Shown here piece after piece: positions 32,445-41,767 of a stretch of 64,000 nucleotides of DNA; position 1 is the stretch's first letter; every line of letters begins with the position of its first letter. The translations under genes and the position numbers were made by a program. The DNA is from Hyphomicrobiales bacterium (lineage in GTDB: Bacteria; Pseudomonadota; Alphaproteobacteria; Rhizobiales; Rhizobiaceae), in contig JAPLOZ010000092.1 of NCBI GenBank assembly GCA_026400435.1, positions 34,435-98,434 on the forward strand. Reading direction: 5' to 3'. The notes under the pieces are model-generated. The model worked only from the letters and a program-made list of their open reading frames with translations, ran no database searches and had not been told where the DNA came from.

Positions 32445-32884
32445 TGATGCTGGCGTCCCTCGTCGCGCTCGCGCTCCTGGCAATCGCCCTGCTGCACGCC
32501 TACTGGGGCGGCGGCGGGGTGTGGCCGGGATCCGATCCCGCCGACCTGGCGCGCCGCGTCGCGGGTTTCCGCGACAGCGCGGGCTCGACGCAGTCGCCGG
32601 TCGCCTGCTTCCTGGTCGCGGCCGCGCTCGGTTTTTGCGCGGTCGTTGCGCTGGTGCTGGGCGGGATGATACCCAGCCCGTTCCCGTTCTTCATCCTTGG
32701 GCCGGCCGCGCTGCTCATCACGATCGTCTTCCTCGGCAGGGGTATCGCCGGCTACACGCCAGCCTGGCGTCGGCTCACGCCCATCGAGCCGTTCGCGCGG
32801 CTGGATCGCCTCTACTATTCACCGCTCTGCCTGCTCATTGGCGCGGCCTTCTTCACGCTCGGCATCAGGGGATTTTCCGCATGA
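32441..32884 (+). CDS. DUF3995-like integral membrane protein
   Basis: About 147 aa, four hydrophobic helices ([13 protein letters not shown]...[11 protein letters not shown]); ATGA overlaps at both ends. Confidence 0.75.
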   Translation: MMMLASLVALALLAIALLHAYWGGGGVWPGSDPADLARRVAGFRDSAGSTQSPVACFLVAAALGFCAVVALVLGGMIPSPFPFFILGPAALLITIVFLGRGIAGYTPAWRRLTPIEPFARLDRLYYSPLCLLIGAAFFTLGIRGFSA

Positions 32885-33516
32885 CATCGAACAACGGCCC
32901 GCTTCGCGTCGGCATCGGCGGCCCGGTCGGCTCCGGTAAGACAACGCTTACCGAAAAGCTCTGCAAGGCGCTGCGCGACAGCTACTCCATCGCGGTCGTG
33001 ACCAACGACATCTACACCAAGGAGGACGCCATGATGCTGGCGCGGCTGCAGGCGCTGCCGGAAGACCGCATCATGGGAGTGGAGACCGGCGGCTGCCCGC
33101 ACACGGCGATCCGCGAGGACGCGTCGATCAACCTGCAGGCGATCGCCGAGATGAACAAAAAATTCCCCGACCTCGACATCGTCTTCATCGAGTCGGGCGG
33201 CGACAATCTCGCTGCGACCTTCTCGCCCGATCTCGCCGACCTGACGCTCTATGTCATCTCGGTCTGCCAGGGCGAGGAGATCCCGAGGAAGGGCGGGCCG
33301 GGCATCACGCGCTCGGACTACCTCGTCATCAACAAGAGCGACCTCGCGCCCTATGTGAACGTCAACCTCGAAATCATGGAACGCGACGCCGCGAGGCAGC
33401 GGGGAAAACGCCCGTTCGGCTTCACCGACCTGTCGCGCGGCAAGGGACTGGACGAGGTGATCGCCTACATCGTCGAGAATGGCGGGCTGGACAGCGCGCG
33501 CGTCGCGGCGGAGTAA
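32881..33516 (+). CDS. ureG: Urease accessory GTPase UreG
   Basis: [36 protein letters not shown]. Confidence 0.98.
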   Translation: MTSNNGPLRVGIGGPVGSGKTTLTEKLCKALRDSYSIAVVTNDIYTKEDAMMLARLQALPEDRIMGVETGGCPHTAIREDASINLQAIAEMNKKFPDLDIVFIESGGDNLAATFSPDLADLTLYVISVCQGEEIPRKGGPGITRSDYLVINKSDLAPYVNVNLEIMERDAARQRGKRPFGFTDLSRGKGLDEVIAYIVENGGLDSARVAAE

Positions 33517-33578
33517 ATTTTCGGATTGCACCGCCGCGAGCGGCGGGAGCATCTTTTGTCCTTTACAGGGAACCTGCC

Positions 33579-34349
33579 ATGACCGTCGCCCATCTCAAGA
33601 CCGGCCAGTTGACCAACCTGCCATTCTACGAGGAGCGTGTCGACCTCGCCTGCGCGTTCCGCTGGACGGCCAGGCTCAACATGCACGAGGCGGTGGCCAA
33701 CCATTTCTCGCTGGCGGTGAACGACGACGGCACCAAATTCCTGATGAACCCGAACCAGGTGCATTTTTCGCGCGTCAAGGCGAGCGACCTGCTCTTGATC
33801 GACGCCAAAGATCCTGCGGCGCTGACTGGCCCCGACGCGCCGGACCCGACCGCATGGGGCCTGCACGGCGCGATCCACCGCCACGTGCCGCATGCGCGCT
33901 GCGTGATGCATGTGCATTCCATCCATGCGACGGTGCTTGCCTCGCTCGCCGACTCGCGGCTGCCGCCGGTCGACCAGAACTCGACCATGTTCTACGGACC
34001 GCGCCAGGTGATCGACGAGAATTATGGCGGGCTGGCTTTCGAGGAGGAGGGCGAGCGCTGCTCCAAGCTGCTCGCTGACCCCCGCGTCCAGGTCATGATC
34101 ATGGGCAATCATGGCATACTGGTCATCGGTGCGACGGTCGCCGAGGCCTTCAACCGCATGTTCTATTTCGAGCGCGCGGCCGAGACCTACGTCAAGTCGC
34201 TGTGGACCGGAAAGCCGCTGCGCATGCTCTCCGATGAGATCGCCGAGAAGACCGCCGCCGAACTGGACAACTATCCCGGCCAGGCCGATCGGCACCTGTC
34301 GGAACTGAAGGCGATCCTCGACGAGCAGGAGCCCGCCTACCGGAGCTGA
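33579..34349 (+). CDS. Class II aldolase/adducin family protein
   Basis: IHRHVPHARCVMHVHSIHATVLA and GNHGILVIGATVAEAF. Confidence 0.92.
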   Translation: MTVAHLKTGQLTNLPFYEERVDLACAFRWTARLNMHEAVANHFSLAVNDDGTKFLMNPNQVHFSRVKASDLLLIDAKDPAALTGPDAPDPTAWGLHGAIHRHVPHARCVMHVHSIHATVLASLADSRLPPVDQNSTMFYGPRQVIDENYGGLAFEEEGERCSKLLADPRVQVMIMGNHGILVIGATVAEAFNRMFYFERAAETYVKSLWTGKPLRMLSDEIAEKTAAELDNYPGQADRHLSELKAILDEQEPAYRS

Positions 34350-34350
34350 A

Positions 34351-34394
34351 GCAATTCCAGCAAAAGTGCAGCGCGGTCTTGCGTTCGGAATTGC
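34351..34394. repeat. REP-like inverted repeat (GCAATTCC ... GGAATTGC)
   Basis: gcaattccagcaaaagtgcagcgcggtcttgcgttcggaattgc; resembles a dispersed intergenic repeat seen in rhizobia. Confidence 0.55.
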
Positions 34395-34407
34395 GCAAAG
34401 GAAATGC

Positions 34408-35808
34408 TCAGTTGGCAGTTCTCGCCAGCCCGTTGCGGTCGCGCCGCAGCCAGCGGGCGAGCAGCAGCGCCGACACCACCGCCAGCCCGGCGGACAAGCC
34501 GATCCAGATGCCGTTGCCTTCAAGGCCGGCCTGGAAAGCAAGGACTACTCCAAGGGGCAGGCCGACGCCCCAGTAGCCGATGAGGGCATAGACCATCGGC
34601 ACTGTGGTGTCGTGCAGCCCCCGCAGCATGCCGCCTGCAACCGCCTGCGCACCGTCGAAGATCTGGAACAGCCCAGCAAAGGCGAGGAAGCCGACGGCCA
34701 GCGGCACGACGGCGGCGTTCTCCGGCGCGTCCAGGTCGATGAAGGCGGAGATCAGCGTGTAAGGCGCAAGGATCATCATTGCAGCCGTCATGGACATGAA
34801 GCCGACGCCCATCGCGTAGGCCGTCCAGCCGGCCCGTGTGACCGCATGACGGTCGCCCGCGCCGAACGCCCTGCCGACTCGGACCGTCACCGCCTGCCCA
34901 AGGCCAAGCGGCACCATGAAGGTGACCGAAGTAATCTGGATCGCTATGGCATAGGCGGCGATCGACTGGGTGTTGATCAGCCCCATCAGGAATGCCGCCA
35001 AGGCGAAGATCGAGACCTCGAACAACAGCAGCGCCGCGACCGGCATGCCGAGCCTGAGCAACGCCCGGAAACGCGGCCAGTCGGCGCGCCAGAAGCGACC
35101 GAACAGGCGGTAGCGCCGGAAGCGCTTCTCCAAGGTGACCACGGCGGCCATGCCGGCAAACATCAGCACAGACGACAAGGTCGTCGCCAGGCCCGATCCC
35201 GGCAGGCCGAGCCCTGGAAAGCCCAGATTGCCGTACATGAGGCACCAGTTTCCCAGCACGTTGAAGACGATTGCGCAAAACACGATCGCCAGCGCCCAGC
35301 CGGGCCGCTCCAGCGCCGAGATGAAGGAGCGGAGCACGATGTAGCCATAAAACGGCAGGCTGGCCCACATCAGCGTGCGGACATAGGAGCCGGCGAGCGC
35401 GGCCAGCCGGGGCTCCTGCCGCATCGCCAGCATGATCGCTTCGCTGTGCCAGAGCACGAACCAGATCGGCACCGACACCATGATGGCGATCCACAGGCCC
35501 TGCCGCACCGTGCGTCGCACGTCGCGCACCGAATGGCGCCGGCGGCCCAGTTCGGTCGCCATCATCGGAGATGTCGCGATCATCAGACCGAGCCCGAAGA
35601 TCAGCGGGATGAAGTAGAGGTTCGCGCCGAGCGACCCGGCGGCAATGGCATCCGGCCCGAGCCTGCCCATCATGAGCACGTCCGTGGTGGTCATCGCCGT
35701 CTGGCCGAGATTGGTCAGAATCATCGGCCAGCTGAGCTGCAGCATCGCGCGGATTTCCTCGCGCCATGGATTTCCCGGGGCGTGCGCTCCGGCCTCGATC
35801 GCAGACAT
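34408..35808 (-). CDS. MATE family efflux transporter
   Basis: About 12 TM helices; SWPMILTNLGQTAMTTTDVLMMGRLGPDAIAA. Confidence 0.93.
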   Translation of the reverse strand: MSAIEAGAHAPGNPWREEIRAMLQLSWPMILTNLGQTAMTTTDVLMMGRLGPDAIAAGSLGANLYFIPLIFGLGLMIATSPMMATELGRRRHSVRDVRRTVRQGLWIAIMVSVPIWFVLWHSEAIMLAMRQEPRLAALAGSYVRTLMWASLPFYGYIVLRSFISALERPGWALAIVFCAIVFNVLGNWCLMYGNLGFPGLGLPGSGLATTLSSVLMFAGMAAVVTLEKRFRRYRLFGRFWRADWPRFRALLRLGMPVAALLLFEVSIFALAAFLMGLINTQSIAAYAIAIQITSVTFMVPLGLGQAVTVRVGRAFGAGDRHAVTRAGWTAYAMGVGFMSMTAAMMILAPYTLISAFIDLDAPENAAVVPLAVGFLAFAGLFQIFDGAQAVAGGMLRGLHDTTVPMVYALIGYWGVGLPLGVVLAFQAGLEGNGIWIGLSAGLAVVSALLLARWLRRDRNGLARTAN

Positions 35809-35966
35809 GTCCTCGCCTGTCCGTTCGCGGTGCTTCGCCTGGACAAGCCAGCCGGAAACCGCAACTGCCGCGCCGGTCCTGGCGGGGAGCACGCTGTTTC
35901 GGTCAGCCACCGCATAAATGCAAGAGGCCGGTCGGCCGGGAGTGCTGGTCCAGCCTGCTTCTCCAG

Positions 35967-36680
35967 TCAGCTTCGACGGCGCGCGAGGCCGTTCCTGATG
36001 CTGCCATGCTCGCCGATCATCTCGATCCAGTCGCATCGAAGTTTCGGCAGCGCCTTGTGCAGGGCGACGAACTCCCTATCAGGAAAATAGGCGCCGCAGG
36101 TCAGGTGGACGAGGTGCTTGAAGTCATGCAGCGGCGCCAGGCTTTTGTCGGCGACCCGCGACGCGGCGAGGAACAGATAGCGCAGATCGGAAAGCCCGCG
36201 CAGCGGCTCGAGGCTTGCAAGTTCCAGCTTGCGGTCCATGCCGCCCTCCCAGCCCAGCGTCCTCAATCCAGTCAATCGACCGAGCGGCGCGATGTCGGTT
36301 GCGCGAAAGAAACCTTCGAGAAACAGCACTTCAAGGCCAGGCGAAAGTCCGCGGGTCCATTCCATGTCCGCAACCTTGCCGCCGCCATGGATGATCAGCC
36401 GCTTCAGCTTCCGGCATTTGGCCCGCGGCTCGAGCGACGTCGCCGACATGGTCTTGATACGCAGGATTTCGAGCGCGGGCAGGCTGGCGATCGCTTCCAG
36501 CATCTCCTGGTTGACCCTGCCGGCCCAAAGGTGCCTCAGGCGCTTCAGCCGGCTAAGATCGCGATACGACTTGTCCTTTCTGAGCAGCGTGAGCTGCTCG
36601 ACGTCTTCCGTCACCGCGTCGAGCGTCACCCGCAGCGGTGGCGCCGCGCCGCTGTCGAATGCGACGCCCGCATCGATCAT
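35967..36680 (-). CDS. Leucine-rich-repeat-like protein
   Basis: Repeated L..L..L pattern (LSRLKRLRHLWAG, LPALEILRIKTM, LTGLRTLGWEGG, LRGLSDLRYLFLA); start uncertain (ORF extends to 36911). Confidence 0.6.
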   Translation of the reverse strand: MIDAGVAFDSGAAPPLRVTLDAVTEDVEQLTLLRKDKSYRDLSRLKRLRHLWAGRVNQEMLEAIASLPALEILRIKTMSATSLEPRAKCRKLKRLIIHGGGKVADMEWTRGLSPGLEVLFLEGFFRATDIAPLGRLTGLRTLGWEGGMDRKLELASLEPLRGLSDLRYLFLAASRVADKSLAPLHDFKHLVHLTCGAYFPDREFVALHKALPKLRCDWIEMIGEHGSIRNGLARRRS

Positions 36681-36859
36681 TGTGCTGAGCCCGCTATCCA
36701 ACCAGCTTCTCCGGGATGCGTTCGAAAAACCGACTGTCCGACCATTGGCGCGCGGCTGTCGAGCGCAATCGCGGCGTCTCCAGCCGCGGTAGTCTCGCCG
36801 GCCCCATGTCCCGTGCATCGCCGGACAGGCATTGAAGCGCGGCGTCGTCCCTGCCAAAC

Positions 36860-38620
36860 ATGCGGCATGGAAAATCGGTCGTCGGTTCCCGCATGACAGC
36901 AATTCAGCCAACGCCCCCCGCTCCTCGGCGGCCTTCCGAACGCATGCTGCGCACGGCGAGGCTGGTTTCCGGCCTGATCCTGATGGTCTTCGTCATCATG
37001 CATGTCGGCAATCTCGCCTTGAACCTGATCTCGATCGAGACGGCCGACAGCGCCATCGTCTGGCTGACTGCGCCATGGCTGACGCTGCCGGGCGTGGTCG
37101 TGCTTTACGGCGCGGCAACGGTTCACGTGGGGCTGACCCTGCGCGCGCTCTTTCTCAGGCGGACCCTCAGGATGCCCGTCAAGGAAGCGGCACAGATCCT
37201 GCTTGGCCTGCTGATCCCCGTGCTGGTAGCCGAGCATGCGCTGGGAACCCGCGTGTACGAGGCGGTGACAGGCCATTCGCCGGACTATGAATTTGTGGTC
37301 CGCTCGCTGTGGGTCGATTCGCCGGTGACCGGGTTCAAGCAGGTCGTGGCGCTGCTGGTGATCTGGGCGCACGGCTGTCTCGGGCTGCATTTCTGGCTTC
37401 GCTACCGGCCGTGGTACCCGGCCGCGGCGCCGTTGCTCCTGATCGCGGCCGTGTTGCTGCCGGTGCTCGGCCTGCTGGGTTTCGCCGACGCAGGCAAGGC
37501 GATCGTAGCCATGGCGCAGCCAACGTTTCCTGCCGACGTCACGCCACAGCGCATTGCGCAGGTGATTGCAACCAAGACGACCTTCCTCAATCTTACCTAC
37601 GCGGTTGCCTTTTGCACGGTCGGCGCAACGCTCGTCCTGCGCGCGGTGCGCCAGCTTCAGGCGCGGCGCAACCTGATTGCGGTCCGCTATGAGAGCGGGC
37701 AGGTGGTGCGGGTCCCCAGGGGTTCGACGGTGCTTGAAGCAAGCCGCGTCGGCGGCATCCCGCACTATTCGGTCTGCGGCGGGAAGGGACGCTGCTCCAC
37801 CTGTCGCGTCAGGGTGACCGGAGGCGCCGCCGATCTGCCAGCCCCCGGTCCGCTGGAGCGCATCACGCTTTCGCGCATCCATGCCGGTCCCGACGTGCGC
37901 CTCGCCTGCCAGATAAGGCCGACCCACGACGTCACCGTTCTGCCGCTGCTCGCGGCCAGCATCGAGCGTGTTCTGCCGGGCGGCGGGCGGCAGCCGGCGC
38001 CGGGGCGGGAGCAGGAGATTGCCGTGCTGTTCTGCGATATCAGAAGCTTCACCGCGCTCGCCGACCACCGCCTTCCCTACGATATCGTGTTCCTGCTCAA
38101 CCGCTATTTCGCGATCGTCGGCAAGGCGGTCGAACAGTCGGGCGGGCGGCTCGACAAATTCATCGGCGACGGCGCCATGGCGCTGTTCGGACTGGAAAGC
38201 TCTACCGCCGAGGCGTGCCGGCAGGCGCTGGCGGCATCCGCGGCGATCCTCGCAGACCTCGACCGGCTGAGTGAGGAGCTTGCGGCCGAAATCCCTGCTC
38301 CGCTCAAGGTCGCGATCGGCATCCATGCCGGTCCGGCGATCGTCGGCGCCATGGGATATGGCGGCGTTATGAACGTCACCGCCATAGGCGATACGGTGAA
38401 TGTGGCAAGCCGCCTCGAATCGGCGGCCAAGGAATTCAACGCCGCGATCGTGGTCTCTGACGCGGTGGTGGCGCTGTCGGGTCTCGATCTGTCGGACTAC
38501 GAGGCGCGCGAGATCGACATACGCGGAAGCACCCGGCCATTGCATGTCCGCGTTGTGCCCCAGGACGCGCTGCTTGGCGGCGGCTTTCCCCTCGCCCGTG
38601 TCGCCCAATCGGCCGCGTGA
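36860..38620 (+). CDS. Membrane cytochrome-b-like/[2Fe-2S] ferredoxin/class III adenylate cyclase fusion (CyaC-like)
   Basis: N-terminal TM helices with several His; SVCGGKGRCSTCRVRV...LAC ferredoxin ligands; VLFCDIRSFTALAD...DKFIGDGAMALFG cyclase catalytic core. Start may be the internal Met at 36893. Confidence 0.9.
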   Translation: MRHGKSVVGSRMTAIQPTPPAPRRPSERMLRTARLVSGLILMVFVIMHVGNLALNLISIETADSAIVWLTAPWLTLPGVVVLYGAATVHVGLTLRALFLRRTLRMPVKEAAQILLGLLIPVLVAEHALGTRVYEAVTGHSPDYEFVVRSLWVDSPVTGFKQVVALLVIWAHGCLGLHFWLRYRPWYPAAAPLLLIAAVLLPVLGLLGFADAGKAIVAMAQPTFPADVTPQRIAQVIATKTTFLNLTYAVAFCTVGATLVLRAVRQLQARRNLIAVRYESGQVVRVPRGSTVLEASRVGGIPHYSVCGGKGRCSTCRVRVTGGAADLPAPGPLERITLSRIHAGPDVRLACQIRPTHDVTVLPLLAASIERVLPGGGRQPAPGREQEIAVLFCDIRSFTALADHRLPYDIVFLLNRYFAIVGKAVEQSGGRLDKFIGDGAMALFGLESSTAEACRQALAASAAILADLDRLSEELAAEIPAPLKVAIGIHAGPAIVGAMGYGGVMNVTAIGDTVNVASRLESAAKEFNAAIVVSDAVVALSGLDLSDYEAREIDIRGSTRPLHVRVVPQDALLGGGFPLARVAQSAA

Positions 38621-38660
38621 CCTGAAGCTAGCCCTGCCCTCACCCCCCCGGCTGCCCCGA

Positions 38661-38689
38661 GGCGCCGCCCTGCCTGCAGGGTCGGCGCC
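38661..38689. terminator. Candidate hairpin between convergent genes
   Basis: GGCGCCGCCCTGC-CT-GCAGGG-T-CGGCGCC, 13-bp stem with one bulge; no T tract. Confidence 0.35.
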
Positions 38690-38700
38690 GGCGCGGCGAT

Positions 38701-39834
38701 TCAGGCGAGCAGCGCGCGCGCCTCCTTGGGGCCGAGCGCCGCCGGCCGCTCGCAGGTCGTCTGCATGGCGACGAATTTTCCGGTCTCGCCCGACTTTAGG
38801 ATCGCCGTCATCACGTCGACGGCATGCAGCGCGAGCTCCATCGAGCAGCGGTGCGGACGACCCGACTGGATGGCCAGCGCCATGTCGGACAGCCCGGCGG
38901 TGCGGTAGTTGGCCATCATGCCCTGGCTGTGCTTCTGGTTGGGCACCCCGAACGGGTGGTGCCAGGCCGGCAGTTTCTTCACGTCCTTGGCGCCCTGCGT
39001 GTAGCGAACCGTGCCGCCGAAGAAATTCGGGTCGGGCACATAGACTGTGCCCGCCTCGCCGTAGAGCTCCATCGGCGCGTGGCCGTTCTGCCAGACGTCC
39101 CAGCTCGTGCCGAGCGTTACCAACGCCCCGCTCTCGAACTTGAGCAGCGCGTGGATGGTGGTGGGAGTCTTCACCGGAACCTTCTCGCCGTTGCGCGGTC
39201 CGTTGGCGATGATGCGTTCCTTGCGCGGCGTCGACGACAGGGCCGCCACGCTGGCGACCGGACCGAGCAGCTGGATCAGGTTGGTGATGTAGTAAGGCCC
39301 GATGTCGAGCACAGGTCCGGCGCCGGGCAGGAAAAAGAAGTCCGGGTTGGGATGCCAGTGCTCCATGCCGCGCCCCATGACGTGGCACGTACCGCCGGTA
39401 ATCGCACCCAGCTTGCCGGTGTCGATCAGGTTGCGCACGAGCTGGTGGGAACCGCCGAGGAAGGTGTCCGGCGCCGAGCCGATGCGCAGCTTCTTCTTGC
39501 CCGCGCGCTTCTTGAGATCGAGCCCTTCCTTTACGGAAAGCACGAAGGGCTTCTCCGAATAGACGTGCTTGCCGGCATCGAGCGCTTGGCGCGAAATGTC
39601 GTAGTGCACCGCCGGGACCGTCAGGTTGACGACGATGTCGACGTCGCCGGCCTCAAGCAGGCCTTCGACGCTCAGCGCGCGGACGCCGTACTCCTTGGCC
39701 CTGGCTTTCGCGGCCGCCGGGTTGATGTCGGCGCAGGCTTTGACCTCGATGCCCTTGAACAGCGGGGCGAAGGTGAAATAGGTGGTTGAAATGTTGCCGC
39801 ATCCGATGATGCCGACACCAAGCTTGCGTGCCAT
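38701..39834 (-). CDS. Gfo/Idh/MocA family oxidoreductase
   Basis: LGVGIIGCGNISTTYF, YSEKPFVLSVKEG (EKP motif). Confidence 0.95.
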   Translation of the reverse strand: MARKLGVGIIGCGNISTTYFTFAPLFKGIEVKACADINPAAAKARAKEYGVRALSVEGLLEAGDVDIVVNLTVPAVHYDISRQALDAGKHVYSEKPFVLSVKEGLDLKKRAGKKKLRIGSAPDTFLGGSHQLVRNLIDTGKLGAITGGTCHVMGRGMEHWHPNPDFFFLPGAGPVLDIGPYYITNLIQLLGPVASVAALSSTPRKERIIANGPRNGEKVPVKTPTTIHALLKFESGALVTLGTSWDVWQNGHAPMELYGEAGTVYVPDPNFFGGTVRYTQGAKDVKKLPAWHHPFGVPNQKHSQGMMANYRTAGLSDMALAIQSGRPHRCSMELALHAVDVMTAILKSGETGKFVAMQTTCERPAALGPKEARALLA

Positions 39835-39854
39835 GTCGATTGCTCCTGATGCGT

Positions 39855-40604
39855 TCAGTACTTGCTGACAGACTCGATCGAGCGGCGCGCGAAGCGCTCG
39901 AAATCGTTCGGGTTGTCCTGTTCCATGATGAAATACTTAGCCGGCGTCTTCGAGCGCAGGGCAGGGACGAGCTTTGCCCAGTCGATCGTGCCGTGGCCGA
40001 CATCCGACCAGCCGTCCTCATCCTTGCCTTCGCCCGGCTTGGCGATGTCCTTGACGTGGACGGCGACCACGCGTTTGCCATGACGGTCGAGCCACGGCAA
40101 GGGGTCCGCGCCGCCGCGCACGATCCAGGCCACGTCCATCTCCCAGCCCACGTCGGGCGCGGCGGACAGGATGTGCTCCTGCGGTACGGAGCCGTCGGCG
40201 AGCGCCTTGAATTCGAAGTCGTGATTGTGCCACGCGAAGCCGTAGCCGCCCTTCTTCGCGCGCGCGCCGACGGCGGCGAGCCGCTCGCCAAATCCGCGCC
40301 AGCCTGCAGCCGAAGCTTGCGGCCGCGCTTCGGGATTGAGGTAGGGGCAGACCATCGTCGTTACGCCCAGCGCATCGGCGATTTTGTGCGCGCCGTCGAA
40401 ATCGGTCTCAAGCATGTCGATCGAAAAATGCGCGGTCGGCATCGACAGGCCGTTCTTGTCGAGTTCCTTGCGGAAGGCAGCCGGGTCCGCATAGACGCCG
40501 CCGAAGCCTTCAACTTCCTTGTAGCCGGCTTGCCCGAGCAGCTTCAGCACCTTGTCCCACGGCTGGAAGTTGCGGGCGCTGTAGAGCTGCATTGACCAGT
40601 TCAT
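39855..40604 (-). CDS. Sugar phosphate isomerase/epimerase (AP endonuclease 2 TIM barrel)
   Basis: MNWSMQLYSARNFQPW, YGFAWHNHDFEF, MDVAWIVRGGADP. Confidence 0.92.
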   Translation of the reverse strand: MNWSMQLYSARNFQPWDKVLKLLGQAGYKEVEGFGGVYADPAAFRKELDKNGLSMPTAHFSIDMLETDFDGAHKIADALGVTTMVCPYLNPEARPQASAAGWRGFGERLAAVGARAKKGGYGFAWHNHDFEFKALADGSVPQEHILSAAPDVGWEMDVAWIVRGGADPLPWLDRHGKRVVAVHVKDIAKPGEGKDEDGWSDVGHGTIDWAKLVPALRSKTPAKYFIMEQDNPNDFERFARRSIESVSKY

Positions 40605-40678
40605 GTCGTTTTCCTTTCAGGATGCCGGGCGCTTGGGACGCCCGAAGTTTTCGAATTTCAAGATCGGCGTAATCCGTC

Positions 40679-41758
40679 CTATAGCCGCACGCCGGACGCA
40701 GCGTCGAACAAGGACGCGTTCATCGGGTCGAAGCCGACGCTGACCTGGTCGCCGGTGCGCGGAGCGCGTTCCGAGGAAACGCGGATCGTCAGGTTCTGGC
40801 CGCCGAGCCGGGTCCAGACCAGCGTGTCGGAACCCATCGGCTCGACGATCTCGACGGACGCCGCGGCCGAGAACGGCCAGTCATCGCCAGAGTTGATGCC
40901 GATATGCTCTGGCCGGATGCCGAAGACTGCGGCACCGGGGCGCGCATTTTCGAAGCGGTAGTTGTCGAGCGGGATGTCGATGCCCTCGGCCTTGAAGCGC
41001 GGCGCTCCGGTGTCCGTGCTCACCGCACCATCGAGGAAATTCATGCCCGGCGATCCGATAAAACCGGCTACGTAGCGGTTGACCGGACGTTTGTAAATTT
41101 CCTGCGGGTGGTCGAGCTGCTGGATCAGCCCGCCCTTCATGACCGCGATGCGATCCGCCAAGGTCATGGCCTCGATCTGGTCGTGGGTGACATAGATCAT
41201 CGTGTTGGCCAGCTTCTGGTGCAGCCGCTTGATCTCGACGCGCAGTTCCGAGCGCAGCTTGGCGTCGAGGTTGGAAAGCGGCTCGTCGAACAGGAACACG
41301 TCCACGTCGCGCACCAGCGCGCGGCCGATGGCGACGCGCTGCCGCTGGCCGCCGGAAAGCTGCGCGGGCTTGCGGTCAAGCAGCGGCTCGATCTGCAGGA
41401 TTTCGGCGGTGCGCGCGATGCGCCGTGCGATCTCGTCCCTCGCCACTCCGGCGTTCTTGAGGCCGAAGGTCAGGTTGCCCTTCACGGTCATCTGCGGATA
41501 GAGCGCGTAGGACTGGAACACCATGCCGATGCCGCGGTCCTTGGGCTCCTCCCAGGTGACGTTCTTGCCCTTGATGAAAATCTGGCCGTCCGAGACGTCG
41601 AGCAGGCCGGCGATGCAATTGAGCAGGGTCGACTTGCCGCAGCCCGACGGCCCCAGCAGCACGAGGAACTCGCCCTCCTCGATGTCCAGGTCGAGGTTCT
41701 TCAGCACCGGCACGGCGCCGAAATTCAGCGACAGGTTCCTGACGGCTACGCTCGGCAT
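40679..41758 (-). CDS. Carbohydrate ABC transporter ATP-binding protein (UgpC/MsmK-type)
   Basis: LLGPSGCGKSTLLNCIAGL, LSGGQRQRVAIGRALVRD, LFDEPLSNLDAKLR. Confidence 0.96.
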   Translation of the reverse strand: MPSVAVRNLSLNFGAVPVLKNLDLDIEEGEFLVLLGPSGCGKSTLLNCIAGLLDVSDGQIFIKGKNVTWEEPKDRGIGMVFQSYALYPQMTVKGNLTFGLKNAGVARDEIARRIARTAEILQIEPLLDRKPAQLSGGQRQRVAIGRALVRDVDVFLFDEPLSNLDAKLRSELRVEIKRLHQKLANTMIYVTHDQIEAMTLADRIAVMKGGLIQQLDHPQEIYKRPVNRYVAGFIGSPGMNFLDGAVSTDTGAPRFKAEGIDIPLDNYRFENARPGAAVFGIRPEHIGINSGDDWPFSAAASVEIVEPMGSDTLVWTRLGGQNLTIRVSSERAPRTGDQVSVGFDPMNASLFDAASGVRL

Positions 41759-41767
41759 GGCCCCGTC

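Noticed and set aside
34366-36090. 574-aa plus-strand ORF opposite the MATE transporter
   Set aside because: Composition artefact (RQ/HH/DR-rich); the minus-strand MATE frame has clear TM helices
36677-39388. 903-aa minus-strand ORF
   Set aside because: Overlaps the cyclase and Gfo/Idh/MocA genes in another frame; Arg/His/Gln-rich translation without recognisable domains
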